DNA of 64,000 bases. Origin: Elephas maximus indicus (lineage: Eukaryota > Chordata > Mammalia > Proboscidea > Elephantidae). Positions 32,021 through 43,869 of the stretch are shown here, piece by piece. The position numbers and the translations under genes were made by a program. Below the pieces are notes generated by a model. It saw nothing but the letters and a program-made list of their open reading frames with translations. It was not told the origin of the DNA and made no database searches. The stretch is from contig NC_064827.1 of NCBI RefSeq assembly GCF_024166365.1, positions 51,302,635 through 51,366,634 of the forward strand. The letters are read 5' to 3'. The number at the start of each line of letters is the position of its first letter. Position 1 is the first letter of the stretch.

Positions 32021-35000
32021 ATTGTTGTTGCTGTTAGATGCCATCGAGTCGATTCCGACTCCTAACAATCCTATGCACAACAGAACAAAATACTGCCTAG
32101 TCTTGCACCATCCTCACAGTCATTTGTATGTTTGAGCCCATTGTTGTAGCCACTGGTCCCTCCTGATAACATGTCCAAAGTATGTGAGATGCAGTCTCGC
32201 CATCCTCAAATCCAAGGAGCACTCTGGCTATATTTCTTCCAAACAGACTTGTTTGTTCTTCTGGCAGTCCATCGTACATTCACTATTTTTTGCCAACACC
32301 ATAATTTAGAGGCATCAATTCTTCTTTGGTCTTCCTTCTTCATTGTCCAGCTTTCACACACATATAAGGCGACTGAAAATAGCACGGTTTGGGTCAGGTG
32401 CACCTTAGTCCTTAAAGTTACATCTTTGCTTTTCAATACTTTAAAGAGGTCTTTTGCAGCAGATTTGCCCAATGCAATACATTGTTTGATTTCCTAACTG
32501 CTGCTTCCCTGGGCATTAATGGTGGATCTAAGTAAAGGAAAATTCTTGACAATGTCAATCTTTTCTCCGTTTATCTTGATATTGCTTATTTGTCCAGTTG
32601 AAGGATTTTTGTTTTCTTTATGTTGAGGTGTAATCCATACTAAGGTGTAGTCTTTCATTTTCATCAGTAAGTGCTTTAAGTCCTCTTCAATTTCAGCAAG
32701 CAAGGTTGTGTTATTTTCATATTGCAGGATGTCAATTAATCTTCCTCCAATCTTGATACTGCATTCTTCAGACTGTCCAGTTTCTTGAATTGTTTGCTCA
32801 GCATACAGATTGAATAAGTATGGTGAAAGGATATAACCCTGATGCACACCTTTCCTGACTTTAAGCCACAAAGTATTCCCTTGTTCTGGCTAAACAACTG
32901 CCTCTTGGTCTATGTTCAAGTTTCTCATGAGCACAGTTAAGTGTTCTGGAATTCCCATTCTTCTCAATGTCATTCATAATTTGTTATGATCCACACAGTC
33001 GAATGCCTTTGCATAGTTAATAAAACACAAGTGAACATCTTTTTTGTATTCTCTGCTTTTGGCTAAGATCCATCTGACCAAAACCAAAATCAAACCCAGT
33101 GCCGCTAAGTCGATTCCGACTCATAGTGACCCTATAGGACAGAGTAGAACTGCCCTATAGAGTTTCCAAGGAAGCACCTAGCAGATTCGAACTGCTGACC
33201 CTTTGGTTAGCAGCCGTAGCACTTAACCACTACGCCACCAGGGTCAGCAATAATATCCCTGGTTCCACATCCTCTTCTGAATCCAGCTTGAATTTCTGGC
33301 AGTTCCCTGTCGATATACTGCTATAACCACTTTTGAATGATCTTCAGCAAACTTTCACTTGTGTGTGATATTAATGATATTTTTCAATAATTTCCACATT
33401 CTGTTGGATCAAATTTCTTTGGAATGGGCACAAATATGGATCTCTTTCAGTCCAAATTCCTTCACGTAGACAAGTGAGCACCTCCAGTGCTGCATCCGTT
33501 TGTTGAAACATCTCCATTAGTATTCTGTCAGTTCCTGAAGCCTTGTTTTTCCCCAATGCCTCAGTGCAGCTTGGACTTCTTCCTTCAATACCATTGGTTC
33601 TTGATCATATGCTACCTCCTGAAATGGCTGAATGTCGACCAATTTTTTTTTTTTTTGGTACAGTGACTGCTTTTGATGCTTCTTGTGTCATTCGATATTT
33701 TGCCGACAGAATCCTTCAATATTGCAAATTGAGGCTTAATTTTTTTTCTTCTGTTCTTTCAGCTTGAGAAATACTGAGCATGTTCTTCCCTTTTGGTTTT
33801 CTAACTCCAGGTCTCTGCATATTTCATTATAATATTTTATATGTCTTCTCGAGCTGCCCTTTGAAATCTTCTGTTCAGCTCTTTTACTTCATCACTTCTT
33901 CCATTTGCTTTAGCTACTCTGTTCAAGTGCAAGTTTCAGAGTCTCATCTGACATTTATTTTGGTCTTTTCTTTCTTTCCTGTCTTTTTAATGACCTTTCA
34001 CTTCTTCAAGTATGACATCCTTGATGTCATTCCACAACTGGTCTGGTCTTTAGTCACTAATGTTCACTGTGTCAAATCTATTTTTGAGATGGTCTCCAAA
34101 TTCAGGTGCGATATACTCAAGGTCCTACTTTGGCTCTCATGAGCTTGGTCTAATTTTCTTCATCTTGAACTTGAACTTACATATGAATAATTGATGGTCT
34201 GTTCCATAGTCGGCCACTGGCCTTGTTTTGACTGATGATATTGGGCTTCTTCATTGTCTCCTTCCACAGATGCAGTCGATTTGATTCCTGTGTTTCACAT
34301 CCAGTGAGGTCCAGGTGTACAGTCACTGTTTATGTTGTTGAAAAAAGGTATTTGCAATGGATGAGTCATTGCTCTTGCAAAATTCTATCATGCAATCTCC
34401 AGTGTAGTTTCTATCACCAAGGCCATATTTTCCAACTACCGATCCTTTTTCTTTGTTTCCAACTTTTGCATTCCAATCACCAGTAATTATCACTGTACCT
34501 TAATTGCATGTTTGATCAATTTCAGACTGCAGAATTTGGTAAAAATCTTCAGTTCCCTCATCTTTGGCCTTACCTTAGTGGTTGGTGTGTAAACTTTTGA
34601 ATAATAGTCATATTAACTGGCCTTCCTTTTAGGTGTATGGATATTATTGTATCACTGATAGCATTGTTTTTCATGATGGATGTTGAAATGTTCTTTTTGA
34701 TGATGAATGAGTCGCCATTTCTCTTCTATTTGTCATTTCAGGCATAGTAGGCCATATGATTGTCTGATTCAAAATGGCCAATACCAGTCCATTTCAGCTC
34801 ACTTATGCCTAGGATATTGATGTTTATGCATTCCATTTCATTTTTGATGACTTCCAATTTTCCTAGATTCATACGTTGTGCATTCCACATTCAGATTATT
34901 AATGAATGTTGGCAACTGTTTCTTCTCATTTTGCACCATGCCACCTCAGCAAATGAAGGTCCTGAAAGCTTGAATCCATCCACATCATTAAGGTTGACTC

Positions 35001-35330
35001 TACTTTGAGAAGGCAGCTCTTTCCCAGCCATCTTTTGGGTGCCTTCCAATCTGAGGGGCTCATCTTCTGGCACTATATCAGACAATGAAACACTGTTATT
35101 CATAAGGTTTTCACTGGGCAATTTTCTCTGAGAAGACTACCAGGTCCTTCTTCTTTAGGCTGGAAACTCTGCTGAAACCTGTCCACCAAAGGTGACCCTG
35201 TTGGTATTTGAAATACCAGTGGCAAAGCTTCCAGTAGGACAGCAACACGGAAGCCAGTACAGTACAACAAACTGACAGACAAAATCTCCAGACAGCTGGG
35301 GATTAGCTATGGACAAATCTCAGGCACATA
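32021..35330 (-). mobile_element. RTE-type LINE copy B, near full length, decayed
   Basis: The 3' end is at 32021 ('attgttgttgctgttagatg'). On the - strand, the RT-to-C-terminal region is visible: at 32871-32494 VRKGVHQGYILSPYLFNLYA (the RT box around the QG...LSP motif) and at 32472-32206 ESWTMKKEDQRRIDASKLWC. The catalytic YADD position reads YENN. The endonuclease and 5'UTR regions extend to about 35330. Several frameshifts and stops make it inactive. A SINE is inserted at 33079-33244. Confidence 0.88.
33079..33244 (-). mobile_element. Afrotherian SINE, short form, nested in RTE copy B
   Basis: The reverse copy runs from 'aaaccaaaatcaaacccagt' to 'ctacgccaccagggtcagc'. The RTE sequence on either side ('aagatccatctgacc' and 'cagcaataatatccctgg') is contiguous in copy A, proving insertion. 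Confidence 0.93.
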
Positions 35331-36960
35331 TGGTCTCACTTAATTCTTCACTAGGTCACTTGAAGCCACCAGCTCACTTAGTCAGCGTTTTAATTGTAAG
35401 TGACCACTCAAAAAATTTCTTTGCTTGCAGATTTTAGTTTGCTAAATGTTAATATTTCTTAAGTTTCTTTAAAACATTTTATTTCATTGTTCATTGACAT
35501 TGCAATATATATTCATTGTTATGTGCAGGGAAAACTTGGTTTGTATTTGATACTGTACCCTGCATGCATGGTGTTTTAAATGCTTTATATTACATAGAAA
35601 TCCTGGGTGGAATGATACATATAATAATCCATACATTGTGCCTTAAATTTTAAAAGCTATAGGTGTTTAAGAGTGTCTTGGTAATATTTAAGAAACTGCG
35701 TAGGAATTTTTGATAAGGTGAGAATGTTTAATTATTTTTTCCATTTAAAACAGTGGAATGAGCTCCCACATCTGAAAATTCATTAGCCAACACATTTCCA
35801 GGATAAGTCTAATGTCAGATAAAGAGAGATGTCTGTATTATCACATGTTCTGTTGTGGTTTCTGCCAGCCCAAATCATCAGTGCTTCCAGTGATATACAG
35901 AGGCCAAGGCCACCAGTTTTGTTGCTACTCAAACCCTGCTTTGCATCTTTCTCAGATGTGGACCCTTGAAACATCAGATAGCTAGCTAGGTAGCTGACCA
36001 GTTCTCAAGCCTCCAGCAAGAAATACAGTTAATGTATTTTACTCATCATTTGTCTTTGATATTACTAGTCAAGTCCTATGCAACTAATCCTCCTTTGCCC
36101 CCAATCTACACTTCCCAAACACACACCAGTCCAAAAACAAAGGGAAGAAAATATATCAAAGAAAATGGAGTAATCAGTGGTGTCCAAACTGCTGATGCAT
36201 TGAATAAGGTGAAAACTAACCACTAGATTTTGGAATGGGGGAGACACTGATGACTTTGACAAGAGTTTTTTGGTAATGGTAATGGTAATAGGTGGAGACA
36301 AAAGCCTGATTGGAGTGAGTCCAAAAGAAAATGGAAGGAGAGTTATTGGAAGAAGAGTATAGACAACTCTTTAGAGGACCAGAGAAATTAGATGGTCTTT
36401 GTCACTTCTGAACTGGACGGAATGAGTGGGGCCCAGGCCAAGGCTGTGGTCATGGTAGTGTGCACTGGGGTAACAGGAGAGGTAAGCCTGGCTAACAAGA
36501 CACGGCAGATTCATATGCTTATTTGTGGGGAGGGGTAGAAGATGTATACCTACACGAGGCGTGGGCTCCAGCCTGAAAGGTCACATTTAACAGAAGAAAC
36601 AAAAGAAGAGGTGATTTACAAAATCCAGGGAGACACTGCATGAGCTGAAGTTAATGGTGCCCACGCATATGGAAGGGCAAAAGGAATCAGGGTCTGTTCA
36701 AACTTGCCATCACTTTCCAGGTCCTGGGGGTTGGGACACCTCTACCTTCTCCAACCTGGAAAGTGTTCACAGGCTCATCAACATGGCCATTGCTCACATT
36801 GCTGAGGTAAGGGAGCCTCTCTCTCTTCCTGGTGCTTCCGGAGCCCCGACTCCTCCTGGGCGGGAGCCCCGACTCCTCCCGGGCTTGAGCAACCATCTTT
36901 TAGGCCTGGCACTAGTACTTAATCTGCTACATTAGCTCCATGGTGAAGTCTTTTGAAAAT
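35331..36960. other. GRIN3A intron, unique; short tandem duplication
   Basis: No gene is seen. A 23-bp unit (gagccccgactcctcctggg plus cgg) at 36841-36863 is repeated at 36864-36884 with one change. The + ORF at 36654-36935 crosses it and has no recognisable product. Confidence 0.5.
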
Positions 36961-37199
36961 TTTAATTTATTATCAAGACAACTTAAACTCTGAGAAAAAT
37001 ATTTTTAAAAGATTAAAATTGAGGTGATTGTTTATAATCCTTTTACTATAAAAACTATTTTAATTTTTCATTTTCTTTTCTGAGCTATAATCATAGGCAT
37101 ATAGATCTTTTAGAGTTGTAAACAAAGGATATAACAATTATGCATTGTACTTTAAAAAAAAACTTGAATATTATTTTCTAAAAATTTCTGGGTTTAGGC

Positions 37200-37350
37200 A
37201 ACCTGTTGCTATCGACTCCGACTCATAGTGACCCTATAGGACAGAGTAGAACTGCTCCATAGAGTTTTCAAGGAGCACATGGTAGATCTGAACTGCTGAC
37301 CTTTTGGTTAGCAGCTGTAGCTCTTAACCACTACGCCACCAGGGTTTCCC
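37200..37350 (-). mobile_element. Afrotherian SINE, short form
   Basis: The reverse copy runs from 'aacctgttgctatcgactcc' to 'acgccaccagggtttccc'. Confidence 0.92.
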
Positions 37351-37499
37351 TAGTCATTTTATCTATTAATTTTAATGGCTTTATAGTCTCACCTATTATT
37401 TTCTCATAATTGACTTAACTACTCTCAAACTGTCATATGTTTTGTTTCTAATATTATTTATCATAAATATTAAAAATATTGCAATAAAAATATTTTGTG

Positions 37500-38110
37500 T
37501 ATAATTTTTTAAAAATTATTTTTTATTCTTTCTTTGAGATATATATTGCATTGGTGACGTTACCAGGTCAGAGGATATAAGTGTTTTCATGACACTTGTT
37601 ATGTGGAGTGGCCCTTAATAAGGTCTGAAACTATTCCCAGTGCAACCAAAGATGCCCCAATACACAGGCTACTCACATCCTTGCCAACACTTGGTTTTAT
37701 AATGAATCATTTTCTCCTGTTTAAATATCCTAATTTATATTTATCGAATTAGTGAGGCTAAATATTTTCCCATGTTCACTTTTTCTTTCTTGTTGGTGCA
37801 AATCATATATTTTTATCTTTTCCCCAATTATTCATTTCAGACACTGCAAGGCTTTTTATCGAAAAAGCGATTAACCCTTTTCCTCCATTTTAAATTTTAT
37901 TATTTTTGTTGTTATATTTTATTATATGGAAGTTTGAAATGTTATTTGATTGCCTTTGTTTTGATTTTTGTAAACTCTTCTATTGCATCTAAAAATTGCA
38001 TCTAGTTGTTAGAAAATATCAGTTGTCGGGATAAGTATTTTGTGACTAGCTGCTGTATTTTTGGAAAATGGTGACTACTTCAGTCCACCTTGAGCTTTTT
38101 AAGCATTTAT
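37500..38110 (-). repeat. Ancient L1-like 3' relic
   Basis: The + strand shows landmarks of a reversed old L1 3' end: 'cacatccttgccaacacttg', 'attagtgaggctaaatattt' and 'ttcttgttggtgcaaatcat'. No frame is preserved; boundaries are approximate. Confidence 0.45.
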
Positions 38111-38323
38111 GCTAAAGAGTGCAACTATATACATTTCTCTTCATTGGGGCTTTTAATTTTATGCTGTTTCTTCAGGGGAACCTTAGCCAACAACATGGCT
38201 GCTCCCATCCTGGGGTTGCCTGTGTTCTTGTCCACTAATTTTTATATAAAATCCTCAGATTTTTTCAATATTGGCAAACAAAAAACCATTCCGAGAACCA
38301 AAAAACAAACAAACAAAAATAAA

Positions 38324-38540
38324 CCCATTGCCATGAGGTAGATTCTCTGAATCACGATGACCTCGATGTGTTACAGAGTAGAATTGTTCCATAGGATTTT
38401 CTTGGCTGTAATCTTTACAACAGCAGATTGCCAGGTCCTCCTTCTGTAGTGCCGCTGGGTGGGGGGGGGCGGGTGTAGTTCAAACTGCCAACCTTAGGTT
38501 AGCAGTCGAGCGCAAACTGTCTGCGTCACTCAGGAACTCC
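38324..38540 (-). mobile_element. Afrotherian SINE, long form, diverged
   Basis: The reverse copy runs from 'taaacccattgccatgaggt' to 'gtcactcaggaactcc', with a G-run expansion (gggtgggggggggcgggtg) near 38457-38475. Confidence 0.87.
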
Positions 38541-38670
38541 ATATTGTGAGAACAAACACCATGTAGAACCAACAACAAAAAAATTGATATTTGTGGGCCA
38601 GATTTAGCCTACGAGCTGTCAGATTGTGTCCTCTGATCTACACAGCTTTATTGCTGCCACATTGTTCCTT

Positions 38671-38874
38671 AGGAGCCCTGGTGGTGCAGTGGTTAAGCGC
38701 TCGACTGCTAACCAAAAGGTTGGTAGTTCAAACCCACCAGCCACTCCGTGGGAGAAAGATGTGGCAGTCTGCTTCTGTAAAGATTTACAGCCTTGGAAAC
38801 CCTATGGGGCAGCTCTGCTCTGTCCTATAGGGTCACTATGAGTCGAAATAAACTCCATGGCAACAGGTTTGGTT
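38671..38874 (+). mobile_element. Afrotherian SINE, long form, well preserved
   Basis: It runs from 'aggagccctggtggtgcagt' to 'atggcaacaggtttggtttt'. It has the intact B-box region 'ggtagttcaaacccaccagc' and internal block 'gggagaaagatgtggcagtc'. This is the best reference copy of the long form in the window. Confidence 0.95.
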
Positions 38875-39152
38875 TTTTTTTGTTTATTATCAGTTTAATC
38901 TAAATAGTCACCTATTTCTCAAGATGAGATGAAAGTGGAAGATTTAAAACTGTCTTACCTAATATATCTGGGTTTTTTTTTTTTTTTGCAATGCATATAA
39001 TCAATGAGGTGGGGGCTTTGCTTTTATCTTCTGTTTGCTCCTTGACAAAAAACTTCATCTCTTTAAGCCTCAATTTCCTCTTTTGTGAAAATTGAGGCTC
39101 AATTTGATTATAGTACTAAGACTACCAGAAATAATTTGAGGCATGTAAGTAT

Positions 39153-39332
39153 AAAACCAAAACCAAACCCGGTGCTGTCGAGTCAATTCCGACTCATAGT
39201 GACCCCATAGCGACCCTATAGGACAGAGTAGAACTGCCCCATAGAGTTTCCAAGGAGCGCCTGGCGGATTCGAACTGCTGACCCTTTGGTTAGCAGCTGT
39301 AGCATTTAACCACTATGCAACCAGGGTTTCCC
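39153..39332 (-). mobile_element. Afrotherian SINE, short form with small internal duplication
   Basis: The reverse copy runs from 'aaaaccaaaaccaaacccgg' to 'caaccagggtttccc'. The segment 'gaccccatagcgacccta' is duplicated within it. 'aagtata' flanks both sides. Confidence 0.92.
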
Positions 39333-39377
39333 AAGTATGAAAAAAAGTATAGGAAGCATAAAAATAGAAAGCAATGC

Positions 39378-39605
39378 AGTGAGATAGAAAAAAGCTCAGG
39401 GTTCGGGGTCAGAAGGTCTGGTTCAAGTCCTTGCTTTGCTACTTAACCACGTGGTTGACCTTGGAGAAGATTTTAGATTTCTCTACAGCATCATCTGTAA
39501 AACTGAGGTGATGGCGCCCATCTCACAATATTATTGTGGTGATTAAATGACATAACAAATATAAGTACCTAGCACACAACAATTGTTCAATAAATGTTGA
39601 TTGTT
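39378..39605 (+). repeat. MIR SINE relic
   Basis: It has 'gtctggttcaagtccttgct', 'catctgtaaaactgaggtga', 'gtggtgattaaatgacataa' and 'ttgttcaataaatgttg'. Confidence 0.8.
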
Positions 39606-41886
39606 ACCGTTACCCCAAAGAGCTGTGCAGGATTAGATTTGTTGGCACCTAGCAATTAATTGAGAGAAAAAATCAAACATTTTAACTTGTAAGTGAATAT
39701 AACTCTTTTTCCCAAATATCCATACAATCAGATTTGTCTAGTGCCAAAGCCAAAAACAACCTCTCAGTTCAAGGTCTATGTCACAAAGCCTTGGATAGCT
39801 ATATTAGGTAGACTTCAAATGAGCAATTAGCGTGGCACTCCAGAAGCTGAAATACTTTTCCCCTCGTGTCAAATTTGAGCATGTAATTCAACCTGTCTCA
39901 AACTCTTGGTCAAAATTTCAAATTGTCCATATTTTAGAATGCATATAAATAATATTTCTCTTTAAGAAGCCCTCTTGGCTGCCATCACACATGCTCACTT
40001 TCCTTGTGGAGCCTTATTAAGTTTCCTCCAAAAGGTCAAATAGGTTGGCTAGAATGAGAGACTTTTTTAAACTTTCTCCAGTTCCCAAGTCAAGAAGCCT
40101 ATTGTCCCCTTTGAAAATGAGGTGTGGGGAAGACCCTGACATTGTTCCCATTGTTCCCTCTCTGGGCTGGGACCACACAAATGTTCAACCAGCTTCAGAG
40201 TGAGCTTGGCTAAATACTAAGGGCGCATAAGGAACCTGTAGGCCTCCTGTCTTTACTTGTTGATCTTGCAGGAGTGGAAGAAAGAAGAGAAGGGAATTAG
40301 TAAAATGAATCTATTGTGTTCTAGGCACGTTACATATTTTTTTGAATCACCAAAATAACCCTGTGATGTAAGAATTATTCTCATTTTAATTTGAATACAT
40401 AGGTTAAGGAAGTTGCTCATGCTCACATAGCTAATAAGAAGTGGAACTGTGATAAAAACCCAGGTGTGACAGACTCCAAACCAGGCGTGTCTACATTACC
40501 CTGCACTGGGGTTATGGTTCATATCACTCCAGTGTTGGGAGTGTTTACTGATCATTAATATGTATTTTAGGAATTGATGTGAATTAAAGGGTCAGGGGTT
40601 CCTATTCTTTGTTGTTCCTAAGTGATCAGTTATATAAACAATGTGGTAGGGTGCCTTGCTAGAGGGGTTCCCTGCCAGTGATTACGTTTGTGGACTCCTT
40701 TTCCTTAAAAAAAAAAAAAAAATCTAGACTGGTTGCTAGCTTCTTCAAAGCATAAGGATAATAAATCCCCTGGAAATAAATCTTCTTTATCTTGAGAAAA
40801 ATCACTTGGCTACCTGGGGCAAGTACATTTCATGGTCCTTTTGTTTGGAGAGCCTCCAGCACCTTAGGGGGAGGAGTAGTCCATTGTGAGAAAGAATTGG
40901 TGGGAAGTGGCAGATGCTAGAACTAGTCCTGGCCTGGCTCTTTTGAAGCCAGCTTGTGTCGTGAGAACTGACAGTATATGAGATACAGGAGACCTCAGAG
41001 AGCTGATAATATCTGGGGTACAGGCAGTGGTGTACTTACTGGGCGACCGACTCTCCAAGAACAAATGATGTAATACTCCCACCATGGCCAATTTCAAGCT
41101 ATACGCAGGATGTCACTGAATGCAGATGGGTTGGTATGAGCACACTTTGGCTCTTGCCCAAGGGCAACAGGCTCCAGCACACCCCTGGATGCAGGCCGAT
41201 TAGAGTGTGAGGACTCTGGGCTGAATGTTACTCTGGGGAAAAGGCTTCCTGGGATAAGAAAGCTCTCAGCTTCCCTCCTAGTCCCCAGATCTGATCTTCA
41301 GAACTAGGTTAACTAGTACAGACGGCACTCACCTCTGCTGTGGAGACTTGTTGCCCATCTCGGCACCTTGGAGTACCAGGGGCACCTTCCACTTGGGCAT
41401 CTTGGGGAGTGCCCACTGCAGCCTGCATATTCATTGCCTCTGCACTGTGGAAAGCCTGGATGTCCCATTCCTTCCACCCTGGGATGGGGCTTGAGCGTTG
41501 GAGATGAGGGAGATTTTCTGGAAGGTCCCTGCCCTGAAAGCCCCTTAAATGAATTTAATACTAGTGTGGGCAGCCAACCCTGAAAACCCACTTGGGCTGC
41601 TGCTGACACTTGGGCTGGGTATGTCTTATAGAGCCCTGAGGCCACTTCCTCTTCAGGAGCTCACGCAGTGATACAGGAGGACCCCAACTGGACTCCTATT
41701 CCTCAAGACCTTTAAAATGGTCAGGGATTTCTGGATGCATCACAGGAGTGGGCTGGGAAAGGGAAAGATGGGCTTTTGCTACCCAGAGAGAGGTGATTAA
41801 AAGGTGCTCAGCAAGGAGAACGATGCTTAGCTCAGTATTGCTGGTACTAGAGCAATCGGCATAAATAAAATTATAGACTATACAGC
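39606..41886. other. GRIN3A intron, mostly unique
   Basis: It has one reverse MIR-like piece near 40325-40495 ('aaaaacccaggtgtgacaga'). The ORFs at 40864-41097 (-) and 41313-41645 (-) have no recognisable domain, and I see no GRIN3A exon. Confidence 0.5.
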
Positions 41887-42095
41887 AGGAATCCCTGCGT
41901 GGGGTAAACAGTTAACGCACTCAGCTGCTAACTGAAGGGTTGGCGGTTCAGTCCACCCAGAGGCACCTTGGAAGAAAGGCCTGCAATCTACTTCCGAAAA
42001 ATCAGTCATCGAAATCCCGGTGCAGCACACTTCTACTCTGCTGCATGTGGGGTTGCCATAACTCAAAATCAATTCGATGGCAACTTGCTTTTTAA
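41887..42095 (+). mobile_element. Afrotherian SINE, 'ggaagaaaggcctg' subfamily
   Basis: It runs from 'aggaatccctgcgtggggta' to 'caattcgatggcaacttgct', with 'aggcaccttggaagaaaggc' and 'ttccgaaaaatcagtcatcg'. Confidence 0.88.
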
Positions 42096-42430
42096 AAACA
42101 TTGTAAGGCAAACTACAGATGTTAACAATACTTTATCGATTTGTCAAAAGACACCTGAACATCCCAAGAAAACGTAACAGTTGCCTTAAATCGTACAATT
42201 TTCTCCCATATATAAAACTGAGAAATAAAAGCAAAGATGTGTATTTTCACATTTTGAACTTTTTAAGTTCCTTCTGACTCTTTGTAGTTTGGTCTTGGAA
42301 TCAAACCAAAGAAAAAACATTTTCTTTTTCCACCACGCTCCTTTCCTCTTGTTCCCACTCCACTCCCCTTCCCCCGCCCCCATTCCCAACTCTGGGTGTT
42401 GCCTGAATCTTGAGAGAGAAAAAAAAAGGC

Positions 42431-42436
42431 TTTAAT
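42431..42436 (-). terminator. Candidate PPP3R2 polyadenylation signal ATTAAA
   Basis: ATTAAA lies on the - strand about 170 nt past the PPP3R2 stop. It is weak evidence: human PPP3R2 has a longer 3'UTR as I recall, so a more distal signal is possible. Confidence 0.25.
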
Positions 42437-42603
42437 AACACTGAGTCCGTTATAAGGCTCATGTTAGAAAACCGACTTTGCAAAGAGAAATAAAAAACAC
42501 TTCCTTGATAAATCAGAGAGACGGTGCTGGGCGGCTTCAGCAAATCTTGAGAGAGACTGAGAAGAGAGCTGAAGTGGATGAGTGGAGCACTTCGAGAAAA
42601 AGG

Positions 42604-43116
42604 TCACACAATTAGCACCAGCTTCTTGTGGATCTCCAGGCCCCGGACCACAGCAGAGAACTCCTCGAAGGATATTTTCCCGTCGCCATCCCTGTCCAGG
42701 ATGATGATGGTTTTGTCCACAAGCTGCTGTAACTGCCAGTCTTTCAGGTTGCTCCCCACCATCATCCTCAACACCTGGAAGAGCTCGCCGTTGGAAATGT
42801 AGCCGTCTTTATCCATGTCGTAGATGTTGAAAGCAAACCTCAATTTCTGCTCCTCGTTTCCTTTGACACTGAATTGGGAAGCCCCCACGATGAATTCCTT
42901 GAAGTCCACTTCGCCACTCCCGTCGGTGTCGAAGATGTCGATCACTCGCCGCAGCAAGGGGTTGTACCGCAGCTCGGGCATGGACAGGAACTCCTCCACG
43001 CTCAGCGAGCCCGACTTGTCCAAGTCCAGCTTTTTGAAGCGCTTTCCCAGCCTTTTAATTTCTTCCTGGTCAAAGTGGGAGCACATCTCCGCGGGGTAAC
43101 TCGCCTCGTTTCCCAT
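42604..43116 (-). CDS. PPP3R2: Calcineurin B type 2, testis regulatory subunit, intronless
   Basis: This is a complete 170-residue protein, the same length as calcineurin B. It is the Ca2+-binding regulatory subunit of the phosphatase calcineurin; the type 2 form is testis and sperm specific. The start MGNEAS is the N-myristoylation signal (Gly2). Four canonical EF-hand loops are visible: [36 protein letters not shown] and [12 protein letters not shown], each with acidic positions 1, 3 and 12. Differences from the ubiquitous PPP3R1 (for example [12 protein letters not shown] and the C-terminal KLVLIV) point to PPP3R2. There are no introns and no in-frame stops. It is nested in a GRIN3A intron on the same strand, as in human. 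It is an old retrocopy of PPP3R1 kept under selection, judging by the intact loops. The ATG context has G at +4. Confidence 0.97.
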   Translation of the reverse strand: MGNEASYPAEMCSHFDQEEIKRLGKRFKKLDLDKSGSLSVEEFLSMPELRYNPLLRRVIDIFDTDGSGEVDFKEFIVGASQFSVKGNEEQKLRFAFNIYDMDKDGYISNGELFQVLRMMVGSNLKDWQLQQLVDKTIIILDRDGDGKISFEEFSAVVRGLEIHKKLVLIV

Positions 43117-43420
43117 CGGAGATCAACGCTGGGCTGCGGGAGTGGGCTCGCAGGGTCGCCCGAGGGAGCAAGGCGGTGGGGGCAGCAGGGGCTCGCGCCA
43201 GGACGGTTGGGACCCGGGCTCTCAGAGCCAAAAGTGGGCGCTGGGAGGGCGGCGGGACAGCGGGGACACAGAGGTGGGGGTGCGGGAAGGGAGAGGGGAG
43301 GGGAGGGAGCCGCGCTAGGAGGGAGGGGAAAGCTGGATGCTGGGGAGGGGGAGTGGAGACTCAGGGAAGGGCGGGGCTGGAGCTGGGGGTCCCCAGGACA
43401 GGGAAAGGCGAGATGCGCCA
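43117..43420 (-). promoter_or_regulatory. GC-rich 5' flank of PPP3R2, candidate promoter
   Basis: About 300 nt directly upstream of the PPP3R2 ATG are very G-rich on the + strand, with runs of GGG/GGGG (for example 'ggagaggggaggggagggag' near 43290) and several CpGs, in sharp contrast to AT-rich surroundings. This suits a CpG-type promoter and could form G-quadruplexes. No TATA box is evident. This is an inference. Confidence 0.5.
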
Positions 43421-43564
43421 CCCCTCCTTTCTTAATTCTCCATTATAATCTCTATTCCTCTCGCAATTATTGTATCTTCTCACTTTTTTTTTCCTTAGGA
43501 AGTAAACCCCAGGGGGCAGGGGCTGCATTTATATTACTCACCACATTATCCCCAGCACAGTGCC

Positions 43565-43862
43565 TGGCATACCCAAACCAAAATCAACTCTTGGCCACCC
43601 CATGTGCTATAGAGCAGAACTGCACCATAGGATTTTCCTGGCTCTACAGGGTTTTCTTGGCCGTAATCTTTACCCAGAGTCCCTGGGTGGTGCAAATGGT
43701 TGGCAGTTTGAACCCACCCAGAAGTGGCTCTGGAGACAGACTGGATGGCAACAACAACAATCTTAATGGAAGCAGATCGCCAGGCCTTTTTTCCGTTGTG
43801 CTGCTGGGTGGGTTTGAATTGCCAACCTTTAGGTTAGTAGTCTAGGGCAAACCGTTTGGGCT
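43565..43862 (-). mobile_element. Afrotherian SINE, long form, split by another SINE
   Basis: The reverse copy has 'accataggattttcctggct', 'ttcttggccgtaatcttta', then after an insertion 'aatggaagcagatcgccagg' and 'ccaacctttaggttagtag'. The two halves are collinear with a single SINE. Confidence 0.82.
43675..43763 (+). mobile_element. Short SINE fragment nested inside a SINE
   Basis: It runs from 'agagtccctgggtggtgcaa' to 'gactggatggcaacaacaac'. It is a head plus tail with the body deleted, inserted in the opposite orientation into the SINE at 43565-43862. 'aatctt' occurs at both junctions. Confidence 0.8.
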
Positions 43863-43869
43863 ACTGACA

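Noticed and set aside
33780..34142. 120-codon + ORF with hydrophobic, cysteine-rich translation
   Set aside because: It is antisense to RTE copy B; the hydrophobic look comes from the complement of A-rich coding sequence.
42874..43845. 323-codon + strand ORF
   Set aside because: It is antisense to PPP3R2, then runs through the G-rich flank and a SINE. No domain is seen; the real gene is on the - strand.
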